Made by a program: the position numbers and the translations under genes
Part shown: positions 1-10,716 of the stretch, piece after piece
How the letters are laid out: each line of letters opens with the position of its first letter
Position numbering within the stretch: the first letter of the stretch is position 1
Assembly (NCBI GenBank): GCA_027257055.1
Contig: JAPVLO010000161.1
Coordinates: 3,162,001 to 3,226,000, forward strand
Direction of reading: 5' to 3'
DNA: 64,000 nt
Source: Cephalopachus bancanus
Taxonomy: Eukaryota; Chordata; Mammalia; Primates; Tarsiidae
Notes under the pieces: generated by a model
What the model saw: the letters and a program-made list of their open reading frames with translations, nothing else
Database searches by the model: none
What the model was told of the DNA's origin: nothing

Positions 1-514
1 TTCCAGCAAGGTCCATTGAGCAGAATAGAGAACAATGCCCTCCTCAATGTCATTGTATGTGATATATTCAATGATTGCCACTTTCTGCTTAAGAATGCAT
101 TCCATCACAAGGTACCTAGGATTCCATCTTGTTCCTATATTCTGAATGAGGCATAGAGGTGTCCCAGACCTTGATTTATTTTGATTTGGACCAGAGTCTT
201 CAAAACAGATACTGAGATTCCCAAATGAAAGTGAAAAATGTTTGCTTTTGAGGAAGTATAATGAAATCATAATCACAGCTTTTCTAGGCCTGTTAGTAGA
301 AGACATATATTGGGCCTCAACTCCAGGCTCCACTAATGATTTTAACCCTGCCCCGTATATTCACACTTACATCCCATTGAATTAAGTAGTCAAACTAGTG
401 TTTCCTGTACTTTCTCTCTTTGGAATCATCTATCTTTTAAATCATAACTTGCTTATGCTGCATGGAATCAACCACAATTTGAAAAATTCTCAAGAAGAAT
501 AAGATTGACTTGTC
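1..514. other. Unique intronic sequence, nothing recognised
   Basis: AT-rich single-copy-looking sequence. I see no repeat family, RNA gene or convincing exon. Confidence 0.5.
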
Positions 515-950
515 AATATAATTGAGTACCTGCTATGTCCCAAGGCCTGGAGGTACAAAGATGAGCAAGGTACTGTCCTTACCTACATCACGCTCACTCT
601 CCAGTAGAGAAAACTGTTGTGGCAAACAACTGAAATACTGCTGGAATGGAGACAGAGTCAGTTAATTGTTTCTGAAGTACTGGAAGTACTAGAAGATTCA
701 AGGAGGTGTTTTAAAGGTGAATAGCAGGTGTTAGGTAGAAAGTCAGAGAAATAGAATCCTCAGTAGAGGGAGTTGTTAAATGCAGAGATAGTTAAGCCTG
801 AGGGTGTGACTAAATGTGACTGGGTGTGGCTAGAACAAGGGATATGGTAGAGTAGTGCTACACAAAGTATGGATGCAGAACAAGGCCAAACCCTAAGCTG
901 TTTGTAACTAACCTGCTATGAGGTTAGTATGACAGATGAGAGTAAACTGG
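515..950 (-). repeat. L2 LINE 3' end, reverse orientation
   Basis: The run ATTGAGTACCTGCTATGTCC near 521-540 is the reverse complement of the L2 3' tail. It is followed by the GGTACAAAGATGAGCAAGG and AGTAGAGAAAACTG stretches typical of reversed L2. The copy is old and diverged, and continues after a break near 1270. Confidence 0.65.
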
Positions 951-1135
951 GAAACTTTTAGAGCAACTCAACAGTGTAATTTTATGTTGTATAAAGCTAA
1001 TAATTTTTTTTAAATATGTCTTTTTCATTTTTCTATAAATTGATTTTTTATTATATTTTACAGAAGTATTGATCCACAGTGTATTGGATCCATTAAAAGA
1101 AAAGAAATTAAAGAAAACAAAGCAAAAACAAATGG

Positions 1136-1200
1136 TTCTATTTCTAACCCCCTGTTTTTTTATTCCTTGGAAGTTGGGAGTCAGGGGGTTAGAAATAGAA
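1136..1200. repeat. Perfect 19-bp inverted repeat (hairpin)
   Basis: The left arm at 1136-1154 is TTCTATTTCTAACCCCCTG. The right arm at 1182-1200 is its exact reverse complement. The loop is 27 nt, so a transcript would fold into a long stem. It lies inside an old L2 relic, which points to a small inverted-repeat transposon or a local inverted duplication. I do not recognise the family. Confidence 0.8.
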
Positions 1201-1269
1201 TGTGGAGAGCTTTATAGGCTTTGGGAAGTGTCATCATCAAATAGAAATTTAGAAAACTCATTCATCAAT

Positions 1270-1605
1270 AAGGTCTTGGATCTGGCAAGAAAGAGACCAT
1301 AGACCCTAGAAAGCAGTCATTAGCCTCTTGTAATAGTAAAACACTGTAGCAGCCATGGTCGTGGAGATGGAGAGTTAGAAAGTAGAATCATTAATGTGGG
1401 TGAGAGAGGAAGATAAGTCTGCTCAAGGATGGAGTCAAGGATCATAAGACTCTTCACATGCAGCTGAGTGATTGTGTGGTGATGCTGTTACCAGGTACAG
1501 CGAGGGAGAGAGGGAATTTGGGGTAAGTAAACATTGAGTCCAGATTTAGATGGATACTTGAATCTGAGGTATTCTCAGCACTTCAGGAGGAGGCATGTAG
1601 CAAAC
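1270..1605 (-). repeat. L2 LINE fragment, reverse orientation
   Basis: The GAGATGGAGAG and GGATGGAGTCAAGGATCATAAGAC stretches resemble the reversed L2 ORF2 text around GAGTCAAGGATGACTCC. It is probably the same insertion as the L2 piece upstream, separated by the hairpin segment. Confidence 0.55.
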
Positions 1606-1639
1606 AGAAGCATAATAATAAAGCTTTATCATCCCATTA

Positions 1640-1766
1640 GTACCATATAATGTCTAAATTGTTCACATGTATTAATTCAATTTATTCTCATCTTAGTAGC
1701 AAGTGCTATTATTAGCCACATTTTACAGATAAGTAAACTGAGGCACAGTGTTTAAATAACTTTCTC
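1640..1766 (-). repeat. MIR SINE, reverse, first part (split by Alu)
   Basis: ATTATTAGCCACATTTTACAGATAAG and AAACTGAGGCACAG are the reverse complement of the MIR core. The element is interrupted at 1767 by an Alu and resumes after it with CCAAAGTTGCATAGTTGGTGAATG at about 2066-2105. Confidence 0.75.
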
Positions 1767-2057
1767 AGCCAGGCTCAGTGTCTCAGCCTGTAATCCCAGC
1801 ACTTTGGGAGGCCAAGGAAAGTGGATTGCCTGAGCCCGCAGATTCGAGACCAGCAGAGGCAACCTGGCGAGAGCTCCTCTCTACAATAAATAAAAAATTA
1901 ACTGGGTGTCGTAGTGCATGCCTGGAGTTCTCGCTACTTGGAAGGCTGAGACGGAAGGATCGCCAGAGCCCAGCAGGTCGACGCTGGGGTGGGCGTGAGT
2001 GTGCCACTGCCCTCCAGCCTGGGTGACAGAGTGAGACTCCAACTCAAAAATAAAATA
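1767..2057 (+). repeat. Dimeric Alu, forward
   Basis: A full-length dimer with left arm, A-rich linker, right arm and an A/T-rich tail. It is flanked by the 11-bp target-site duplication AAATAACTTTC at 1754-1764 and 2058-2068. It carries the window's special signature (AGCCTGTAATCCC, ACTCCAACTC). It is moderately diverged and inserted in a MIR. Confidence 0.92.
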
Positions 2058-2105
2058 AAATAACTTTCCCAAAGTTGCATAGTTGGTGAATGAGGGCATA
2101 GAGTT

Positions 2106-3609
2106 TTTTTGTTTGTTTTGTTTTGTTTTATTGCTTATGCTCAACATATACATGGTAGATGGAACCAAGAGAATCTTTAAGGACTCTCCTGAAAATCACA
2201 TAGAAACAATAGAATTACAAATCCAACTCTGGGGAGAGCGTGACATTAAAGAATATGCAGAAAAGGGAGGGCCATGAAATGATACTGGCAAACAACAACA
2301 TTGGTGAATGTGTGAAAAGGGAAAAGTTCTCGGATGTTCGATTGAAACAATCTAAATATCCAGCACTAGGGAATTTTTTTATTAGATTATATTATGGTCT
2401 ATACAGCAGATTGCAGTGCAGCCATTTTTAAAGTGATGTTCAGGGCACATTTTACTGATTGAGTTAAAATATTTTACATGTTATCTGAAAACAAAAGCAG
2501 CTTTCAAAATGGTTAGAATTCTTTTTTATTTCTTAAAATGTGTGTATGAAGGATGAGGAGGATTGTATATGTTTCCTTAAAAGAAAAGACCAGAAAGATT
2601 TATATAAATGAATTAACAGTGTTTACCTATGGATTGTAGATTTATGGATAATATCCAAAAATGTATCCAATAAGCATGTATTATAAAGGGTCAATATTGG
2701 GTGGGTTGATTGGTTGCTTAAGGGATAGGTCTTGCTTGGGAAAAGAAGACGGTACCTCCATCAGTTTACTCTTAATTTAAGAAGCTTGAGGGAAGAAAAG
2801 GTGAAAATGAAGTTGAGTGATAGCTGTGTTGGGATGGCTGGAGAGACTTCAGTTAGAAACTAGTTCCTTTCTAACTCTGCGTTCAAGTCCCGTGACTTGG
2901 CATGCGTGCCTCTTATTTTCCTCCTTTGTGGTGGTTTGGGTTGTGTCTTTGTCTGAAGGCTGAGTGATCAAGAATTCTTACCTGTCAGTGATATGTAAGG
3001 GCTAGTTGTTCCTTTTCATTTCTTTCTTTTAAAATGGAGGAAAATATTTCCAGCTTTTCACAAAGAGCTTTGAAATCTTGTCATGGAGGGTACTCTGTCA
3101 CCTCAAACTGGTAGTTAGTGTGCAACCTGTTTGCTAATAAACCAAAGCAGGACCCTGATGTCAAAATGCTTAAAATGGTCAAATCAGCTGGGACTCTGTT
3201 TCTGCATTTGACATGCCTTTTCCATTTCCCAGCCTCATACAGAACATAAACCTGAATCAGGAGGTGGCTCAATGTGAACTCTTATAAATTGGAGTGGGTA
3301 TCTAGGGACTGGGGAGCAGACACTTCTTCTTTTAACCTTTGAAGACCAAGAATCATTTGGCCCAAGATCCGCAATGTATTGAACTTCGGGTGTGAAAGCC
3401 ATACAGTGTATTAAATGTGAATTTGAGACCATGAATTCTACCCACACTGACTCTATAAAACAGCCTCCCTTTTTCATAAAGCAGGCCCATAAACTGCTGC
3501 CAGTGAAGCAGAAAGACTCCTTAGGACTGTGGCTTGCTTTCCGTCTGGGGTTGTCAACAAACCCCCTTTATGAGTGGAATAGACCTCTTGTATGTGTCGA
3601 GCTTCTGGC
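2106..3609. other. Unique intronic sequence, nothing recognised
   Basis: A T/G-rich run near 2107-2130 follows the MIR remnant. The rest has no repeat family or exon that I can name. The small open frames lack recognisable domains. Confidence 0.45.
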
Positions 3610-4060
3610 TTTTTACAGAGTGTGTTAGGAGCCAGGCTAGGCAAACGTTAGGCGCTGTTTGCTGAGTGCATTTATTGCCTTTGCATAATTTATGAGCTGG
3701 AGGGATTGACCATCATTCGTCTCTGCCAGGGGCTGGCACTCGAGGCTCCAGAGAGCGGAGCTGTAAATTGGATGGTGTGCTCCTGCTGAGCTCACGGCAA
3801 AGTCCTCGGGTCAGTATGGGAATTTAATACCAGAAATGGAACTGTTTTCTCAGCACACCATGTGGGCCCCAGTGCAGCAGAGACTGTTTTGGCAGACTCC
3901 ACGACTGGCCTTGTCGAGGAGCTGTCACTCACCCGGCATGTTGTGTGGGGAGCCTGAGCATTTTTAATCGGCTTGGCATCCGTGCTGCTTCCATAATGGA
4001 TACCAGTAGGTCTCAGTTCTTCACCATATGCTTAACTCTGGAGACAAGGTGCTTCTGGGT
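3610..4060. promoter_or_regulatory. Candidate conserved intronic enhancer A
   Basis: A repeat-free block that keeps many CpGs inside an AT-rich intron. TTTGCATAATTTATG at 3680-3694 combines a POU-octamer-like core with an AT-rich homeodomain-like site. Conservation cannot be read from one sequence, so the enhancer call is inference. Confidence 0.35.
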
Positions 4061-5130
4061 ATATCAGTAATTACTTGATGCAGAATTAAGTGGACCTTGA
4101 AATTAGAACTGGACTGTTGGAAAGCAGGAAGCTTAACACTTTGATAGAAATAACCATTCCCAGGGACATACTGCTGTTAGGATGTGGGGGTGCAGTGGTG
4201 GTTCTTTCCCAACTTCCCTCTCCTTCTGCCCCCTGCATACCAGATCCTTGGGGAGGTGGGCAAATGCTGTGCCACAGCCTTCAGCTGTCATTGATTACCT
4301 CACAAGGAGAGCTGTGAACATCTGGGAAAATGAGCCTGCCTGGCAAAATACTCTTCTCTCTTCTACAACCCCCCTCTCTGAATCAAGATTTGTCACTCTT
4401 GAGAATGTGCCTGAACATTAGGAACCTCAAGGAGGGCTTAACAAAAGGTTATGGAGAGATCACACAATCAGGAAGACACTGTTGTTCCTCATCCATTTGT
4501 TGTTCTAGGCCTTCAAAGTCTATGTCTCACAAGAAAGATGCACAAAGTCTTTCTCGACTTACTTGACTTACCGTAATAGAGAATTCATTCATCAGCAAAA
4601 GAATGTGAATTTAGACAGTCTGAATTGGAACCTGGTTGAAAATGATGCAGTTGTAGTTGGTTGAATCACTGTAACTAAATATCTGCTAGCCCTAAGGCAC
4701 TTCTTCCACTGAAGAGCCAGTGGAAGAAGTAGAAAATTTTCTCTCTAGTCTATAAGACTGTGATGTAAGGTTCTAAATGCAAATTATATCTTATAATAGC
4801 AAGGTGTCCTTTTGGATGGGGCTATCGTTACTTCCCACTAAAATCACTCTAACAGTAGCTTATAGCAGTAAGGTAACTTATTGTTTTCTAAACAAAGAAG
4901 TCCAGAGACAGGCTATTCTGAGATGGATTCAGTGGCTCAATTGTGTCAAACTTTTCTTCCCTTAATTCTACCATCTTGTTTTTGTACTTAGGCTTTTTGC
5001 CTTACTTTTGCAAGAGGGTTTCTATGGATTCAGACATCACATCCTTATAGAGTCATGTTCAAAGGCAAGAGGAAGGTACTTCCTGCTTTTCTCCTTTTAC
5101 TCGGAAGAGAATTTTTTTTTCCAGATCCCT
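4061..5130. other. Unique intronic sequence, nothing recognised
   Basis: No repeat or gene was recognised. Short open frames at 4090-4566 overlap in several frames and show no domain. Confidence 0.45.
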
Positions 5131-5472
5131 CAACCAACATCAAATCTCAATGGTCAGAGATGAGTCTTTCAACCACCATCAGCTGCAAGGAAAATCGGGA
5201 AAGAGAATATCTGGCTTTTTTAACCTCAAAGTGTCAGGAGAAAGTACAGACAAGGGAGAAGGGAGTTGTGAATAGTTGTGGGTATATAACCAGCAGTGGC
5301 GACAACCAACATCAAATCTCAATGGTCAGAGATGAGTCTTTCAACCACCATCAGCTGCAAGGAAAATCGGGAAAGAGAATATCTGGCTTTTTTAACCTCA
5401 AAGTGTCAGGAGAAAGTACAGACAAGGGAGAAGGGAGTTGTGAATAGTTGTGGGTATATAACCAGCAGTGGC
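5131..5472. repeat. Exact tandem duplication, 172-bp period
   Basis: The 170 bases at 5131-5300 recur without a difference that I can see at 5303-5472, joined by GA. Such identity in neutral intron implies a very recent duplication or an assembly artefact. An open frame of 130 codons runs across both copies by chance, since 172 is not a multiple of three and no domain is visible. The unit does not resemble a repeat I know. Confidence 0.92.
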
Positions 5473-5519
5473 TGTCCTATAAGCAAATTTATTTCCTGTT
5501 TCTGTTCATAGCTACATCG

Positions 5520-5965
5520 TCTTCCATGTCCAGGTGGCCACACTAAAAAACCTTGGCAGCATCCTAGACTCACCCCTGTTACTTGCTTCCAAAAACTATG
5601 TGTTATCAAGCCCTATGGGTTCTACCTTCAGAATTGCTCTGCCATCTGTTTCTCCCTTTTCTAAACCATGGCACCACCCTGGGTTAGACAATGTGATGAA
5701 TGCCAAACTGCTCTCCCTGTGACCTGATTCTTCCCCATTGTGCATGCTCTCCCCCACCCCACTGAAAGAGTCATCTTGAAGTGGTTATGGTTATTCCATA
5801 CCCCTGCTCAGTGTTTGTGTCCTAACTTCCAGTCTACTGCAAAGTGGAAGGCTACTTTAGGGCCAGTCCTAGATCTTGGTTGAATTTCTGCCTATGTTAG
5901 CAGTGCCTTATCAAGAGCTGCTGAGTGAACGAATGGATATATTTATCTGCTGAGCATTTACTCTA
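5520..5965 (+). repeat. L2 LINE ORF2 fragment, forward
   Basis: Translation at 5534-5722 includes LKNLGSILDSPL, matching the L2 reverse-transcriptase C-terminal text around NLGVILDSSL. The following GACCTGATTC...AAAGTGGAAG text continues in L2 order. It is degenerate and not functional. Confidence 0.65.
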
Positions 5966-6039
5966 ACAAAATACGTCCCCTATTTTTAAATAAAATATTG
6001 ATTAACAAAACATTCTTGATTTTTTTAATGTCTTTTTAT

Positions 6040-6520
6040 CCTTTATTTCTAATGAGGAATGCAAAGCTTGGAGTTAATTATTAATTATCATTCTCTGGTT
6101 ATCCCAAACCCAGCTCAACAGTTAGAATTTGGTATCTGCTAGATATGAAGTAAGTCTGCGATCCCAAAGCATACTTTTTTGCGCATATTTTTAATATTTA
6201 TTAACCTGACCGTTTGTCTTTGGCATATTTTTTGTAGGGTATGTTCCTTCTATTCCCAAGGCCTCTAAGCTGTGGGAAAGGCGGCCATCACAAGCAGGGA
6301 GCCTTGCCCATTATGTTCTGTTTCCTTCAAAGTCCAAATAAGAGAATATAATGCGCAGGGGTTTACCTCTTTTCCTTTAGAAAAGCACCAGGAGAGATAC
6401 AGCCATTCCAATTAGCTAAAGGTAGAATGTCTTCGTTAAGAAATTGATTTTTCTCTGAATCCAATTAAACGATCTTGATTCACCTTAATCCTGTGGCTGG
6501 GTTGACTCCTAGAGGAGCAT
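6040..6520. promoter_or_regulatory. Candidate conserved block upstream of the exon
   Basis: Repeat-free sequence 0.4-0.9 kb before the exon with homeodomain-like AT cores (TTAATTATTAATTATCATT near 6074) and retained CpGs (GCGCATATTTTTAATA near 6181). It could be a splicing-linked or enhancer element. The call is based only on texture and motifs. Confidence 0.3.
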
Positions 6521-6522
6521 GG

Positions 6523-6717
6523 CTTTTTTTTTTTTTTTTTGAGTTGGAGTCTCACTTCATTGCTCAGGCTTGAATGCAATGGCACACTCGTGGCCACCCC
6601 AACGTCGACCTACTAGGCTCTGGCAGTCCTTCCACCTCAGTCTTCCAAGTAGCCAGAACTACAAGCACTCGCTACCATGCCCGGCCAATTTTTAAAAAAT
6701 TTATTGTAGAGATGAGG
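6523..6717 (-). repeat. Truncated Alu, reverse
   Basis: Starts with poly-T and GAGTTGGAGTCTCAC and reads through the right arm to TTATTGTAGAGATGAGG, then stops abruptly. The left arm is missing (5' truncation). It lies about 240 bp before the acceptor, on the antisense strand. Confidence 0.88.
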
Positions 6718-6927
6718 TAAGAGCCACAGAGTACAGGCATTGGATGAAATCAACAGAACAATTGTTTGCATCTAAACAGCATTTTGTTTCTGATTCTGTT
6801 TACTAGCATTTGAGCTGAAGAAACTCCTTCCAACTTGGACATTTCATATTTCTTTTACTTGTCTTGCCCTTTTGGGGGGTGGTGGGGAGGACAGGTATCA
6901 AAAGCAAAAACATGCTCAATCCTTACA

Positions 6928-6958
6928 CTAACTCTTATTCTCTTGTCTTCATTTTCAG
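6928..6958 (+). promoter_or_regulatory. AUTS2: Branch point, polypyrimidine tract and 3' splice acceptor
   Basis: CTAAC at 6928-6932 fits the yUnAy branch-point pattern, with its A 28 nt before the exon. A T/C-rich run follows and ends in TTTTCAG at 6952-6958. The spacing and composition are those of a strong mammalian acceptor, which the very short exon would need. Confidence 0.8.
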
Positions 6959-6988
6959 TGTGACAGTGACAGTGACCAGGAAGAGAAG
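6959..6988 (+). CDS. AUTS2: AUTS2 internal coding exon, 30 nt
   Basis: This is an internal exon of ten codons in phase 0 at both ends, reading CDSDSDQEEK. It is preceded by a pyrimidine-rich tract and TTTTCAG and followed by GTAAGA, a near-consensus donor. The peptide matches the acidic stretch that I recall in the N-terminal half of AUTS2, between a Ser-rich segment ending in GYF and a segment beginning ASDASSEKLF. AUTS2 is a nuclear and cytoplasmic neurodevelopmental protein that joins PRC1.3/PRC1.5 and brings in casein kinase 2 and P300. The serine in SDQE fits a CK2 acceptor motif, which is inference. The exon is probably number 5 of about 19 in the human gene, but I am unsure of the numbering. 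Because 30 is a multiple of three, skipping would keep the frame. Neither neighbouring coding exon lies in the window, as expected for a gene with very long introns. A paralogue such as FBRSL1 is less likely given the long AT-rich introns. Confidence 0.85.
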
Positions 6989-6994
6989 GTAAGA
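6989..6994 (+). promoter_or_regulatory. AUTS2: 5' splice donor GTAAGA
   Basis: AAG|GTAAGA has six good matches to the U1 consensus. The C-rich sequence just downstream may also affect recognition of this tiny exon, but that is inference. Confidence 0.82.
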
Positions 6995-8080
6995 CCCTCT
7001 CCCCCATTGTGCACACAGCACGTAACACACTATGAGCACCATAGTCCACCTCCACATAGCTACAGGGTGGTATGCCAACTCCATGTTGACAATACGCTTT
7101 CTCCTCTGGAAAGATGGGCATTATTTACACAGTGACATTTTCTGTAATAAGATATAACATGTTTAATTTGTGAAACCTACCTTTTTAAAACAAGCCCTTT
7201 AATATTGTGTATAGTGGACACTGAATTTTAACTTTATGGAAGATGACTCATGGACCCAAAAACTTTTAAAAAGAGGTAGTTATTTATTTTAATAACCATC
7301 TGACGTTTAAAATCCATGATGGGAACAATAAACTGTATTTATATAAACAATAAATACGTATTTATAATGTCATTTCTGCATACACTTTACTGATCCACAT
7401 GCTTCTTCCCACTTTTCTGTATTTATTGACCTTCTTAATAGAAATGTTAATGGTATGTGTCTAGAAGCCTCATCATAGGCTATGGGATGGGCAGGAGAGG
7501 GCAAGAGACAAGGCTGTCTTCTCATCCAGGCGGATGGCCAGGTAGGAGGGCAGTTCTCCCTGCAGGTACATGCTCTGTTTTGAGGCTGATGTCCACCAGC
7601 CTCTGTGTATCCAGTTCAACATGGATCAAGAAAAGGAGTTCAGTTTCTGAGCTTCCGGAAGTTTGGATCACAACCTGGTAAAGTGAGCTTTCTGCTGCCT
7701 GAAGCAAAGAGGTTGTTTGTCCATTTGGTCTTTTTTCTTTCTAGCTGTCCCAATCCCCAACCAAATTTCTTCCCATTTTTACTGCTGCTTTGTGTATTTC
7801 AAAAATGGTTACTTGTCTATCATGGTTTCTATATTGCTTGGCACCAAAAGGATGGACAGGACCTCCCTTCCTCATTTCTGGATTCTGGGCCCGGTTTTTC
7901 AACTTTCACCTCCTATGTGCCTGTGGATTTTGCTCAAAATCCTGCGGTTAGCATTTAGTGGGATCTTTCCAACAAACCCAGAATTTTTCCCTGTTTCTCT
8001 GCTGCCAGCCTTCAAGAGAGATCTAAAGGCTCTTGTTCTGTACTGTCGTTAATTTGAATTCAGCATATGTAGCCTGTTAT
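6995..8080. other. Unique intronic sequence after the exon
   Basis: An AT-rich stretch (7135-7450) is followed by mixed sequence. No repeat or exon was recognised. Open frames at 7457-8052 overlap and have no recognisable domain. Confidence 0.45.
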
Positions 8081-8650
8081 AAAATGCGAGACATCATCAT
8101 TTGAGCAGGTCAAGCATATTCAGATGAAGACAAATGGTGCTTATTTGATTTCCTTAAAATCAGGAAATGAAAAAAGTGCTCTCTGGAGAAATCATGTTCT
8201 GCCTGACTTGGATGATAGACCAATGCATGTCCCCCAGATAAGAACAGGCTCTCGCCTTGAGGTTTTTATCTCTGAAGGACGGCCAGGACTGTCAGCTTGC
8301 TGACATGTGCATTATCCATGTCATTTTAAACAAAGTGACCTATGGAAGGGTGCACTGTGCTGTGACATGGTAATGGGCTGTTGGATGACAGCGAAAGTAC
8401 ACACTGGAAAGGGGGCTGTGGATTATTCTTTTGTTTAACTGACAAGTAGGAGCTTCCTTCCTCCAGCCCCCAAGAGCCTTAGCTCCTTGAAAGTAGGACC
8501 TCTGGTATCTCAGGCAGCCAGTGTGTAGTGGGTGCCAGGGACCTGTGCACAGCAGTAATGATTTAGGGTTCAAGATGTGGTCACTGGCCATCTGAGCCCC
8601 CTGCACCAAGGCCACATTTTTACATGTCAGTCATTATCTCATTCTGTTGA
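8081..8650. other. Repeat-free block, possibly constrained
   Basis: Non-repetitive sequence with several E-box-like and homeodomain-like words (CATCATCATTTG near 8092). No gene was seen. The texture resembles conserved non-coding DNA, but support is weak. Confidence 0.25.
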
Positions 8651-8877
8651 ACTTCACTGGTACCCAAGGAGGGGCTGGTACCCTTTGGCCATTGTAGGAG
8701 ATATATAGGCAATAACTGGTCTCACTTCCTCAAGAGATGAGTCTTACTCAGGGTTTTACAACCAAGCAGGTGTTCTTTCTTTAAAGGAAAATGTGAATTC
8801 CAGAGCCATCACGAGTTTTCAGCCTAGGTAGAAGATGGTCAGGATGCCCAGTTTTGCATTTCTCGTAAGCACCTTGA

Positions 8878-9015
8878 TCAGTGATCTCAACCTTGGCTGC
8901 ACACTGGAATCACCTGGGGGGTTGTTACAAATTCCAGTACCTAGGCCTCAATCCAGGTCAGTTACCTCAGAGTCTCTGGAGCTGTCTTGTACCACTGGTC
9001 TAGATGATGCCTAAT
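8878..9015 (+). repeat. MER5-type hAT DNA transposon relic
   Basis: CAGTGATCTCAACCTTGG then CTGCACACTGGAATCACCTGG matches the start of MER5-family non-autonomous hAT-Charlie elements. The second half is decayed. Confidence 0.75.
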
Positions 9016-9949
9016 TCTGATAATTTCTGAAAGTAAGCTGCCTGTAGCTGTCAACGGGATCTAGGGGCCAACGTACTTCCTACTCACTAAGAGTACCCCA
9101 TCTAATCCTTTCTTGTAACCTGACTCTTTGTTGCCTAGGTTTCCATCTCCAAGTGCAAGAAGAAGCAAAGTGTCAGACAGAATGATGAGTGTTGGGATGG
9201 TAGCCCACACTTACCAAGCCTCAGAGCAAATAAAGTAGGTGTTTATAGGCAAGTCCAAGAGCACGGTGATGAGGGGAAGGGAAGGGGACATCAGGAACAT
9301 TCCTCCCATAAAGGGCGTACTTTCTGCCTTGGCCTCCCTGGTCATTCTTTCTTCCAACTGTGGCAGTCCTGCAGGTCTTCTTAAATGGCAGCTGCACCAC
9401 AACCAGCACGCACATCATCTGTACCTGCCCTGCCACACAGCATTTCTCCAGGGGGCTCCTGGCAGGAGCAGTCAACACTGTAATTGTCCTTATGCCTGTT
9501 TGGCCCTGTTGTAGGTAAGATTGGCTGCCCCTTTTGGACTGAGATTGTCTGGTGTTTATCAACAACTTTAACACCATTTTCCCAGACTTCTACTCTGTTG
9601 GAGCCTGGGACCCTGTCAGCCTCCTCTGTGCTAGAACCTCTTGCCTGTGCCCTTCTCAGAGCCCCAGAGCTATCCAGGGCTGCTTTCATGTGCTGCTTGG
9701 AGGATTCTCATTCAAATCTGAATTGCTAATGGTGGAAAAGATGCCACTCAGTGTCCTGGGATCCCTTCAGCAAGCCTCACCAGGGATGCTGTTGGAGGCA
9801 AAAGTGAGACTTGTAGGGGACCCACTGGGATTTCTCTCCAGAAGACCTGTCATTCTCTTATTCCATAGGGATCTGCAGAACCGGCAGTCTAAAATTAGGG
9901 TACTACATTTCACACAGCTGACTGAATTAAGATAAACTCTGCTTTCCTC
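9016..9949. other. Unique intronic sequence, nothing recognised
   Basis: Several open frames on both strands (9221-9935) overlap each other without a domain, which is typical of GC-balanced unique sequence. No repeat was recognised. Confidence 0.4.
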
Positions 9950-10330
9950 TGATATGAAGCTGTAATTTATAAAATGATACCCTTCCTAATTAATGTGGAA
10001 GTGACTAGGAAAGGGCTAAAAAAGCAGAGCTTTCCCTGAATGCAAGAGACATACTTGTGACAGAAAAGTCTTTGATGAGACACTGAGCAAAGCATCTTCC
10101 TTATCCTCCCCTCGCAGCCATGTGAATACATTTCACATTAATGTCAGAGAACCTGGAGGACTTTTGTGAAAAGTAGAAATTGGGTGGGGAATTAGAGAAA
10201 ACTGTGAACAGTCTGCATCTTAGGTATGGGATTGTTCTTCATTGTATTTAGAGCAAAGAAAAGAGGCAGCACTTGGCACCTTAATCACCCAAATTAAGCA
10301 ATTATTCCAGTCCCCCACTCAAGATGAATT
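9950..10330. other. Repeat-free block with homeodomain-like motifs
   Basis: CCTAATTAATGTGG near 9985 and CACCCAAATTAAGCAATTATTCC near 10287 are AT-core homeodomain-type words in otherwise unique sequence. Regulatory function is speculative. Confidence 0.25.
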
Positions 10331-10550
10331 GGTATCATAAGAAAAAGAGGCTACATGCATATTTCTACATATTTGGCCTATATTTCCTTTTGTTTCCTCT
10401 CTCTCTCTCTACCACTGGCAGAAGCCCATTATGCTAAGAAATATCTCCTATTTGGTTATGAAGTTAATATGGAGATTAAAAGTAATTCATTCTTTTTCTA
10501 CCACTTCCTTTTTCTTGTGTGTGACATGTAACAGCTGATTGGAAGGCATA

Positions 10551-10716
10551 TTTCTCAGTGGTCAAGCACTTGGGCCTCAGACTGGTGGCCTAGACATATT
10601 TCTGACTCTGTCCCTTACTATTTTGTTGCTGTGGACAAGCCTCAGTTTTCTTGCCTGTAACATGGAGGTGAAAACAGCTCTTCACATAGTCTTATAATAA
10701 TTAAATGAAGGCATTT
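10551..10716 (+). repeat. MIR SINE, forward, first part (split by FLAM)
   Basis: The tRNA-like head and the core (CCTCAGTTTTCTTGCCTGTAA) run up to 10716. After the FLAM the MIR tail resumes at 10902-10945 (TACTAAGTGCTCAATAAAAG), so the older MIR was interrupted by a younger insertion. Confidence 0.75.

Larger units (their letters stand above)
1..6958 (+). other. AUTS2: AUTS2 upstream intron, 3' end
   Basis: This is intronic sequence upstream of the exon. No other coding exon with plausible splice sites was recognised in it. It holds L2 and MIR relics, one full and one truncated Alu, a perfect hairpin and a 170-bp tandem duplication, all listed separately. The open frames here are short, repeat-derived or without recognisable homology. 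Confidence 0.75.

Noticed and set aside
5055..5447. 130-codon frame across the tandem duplication
   Set aside because: Created by repeating a 172-bp unit that is not a multiple of three. No domain and no start context.
9139..9240. Possible second exon (CAG/AG-like acceptor near the GCCTAGG and lysine-rich codons after it)
   Set aside because: The translated text does not match the AUTS2 segment expected next, and no clean donor was found.
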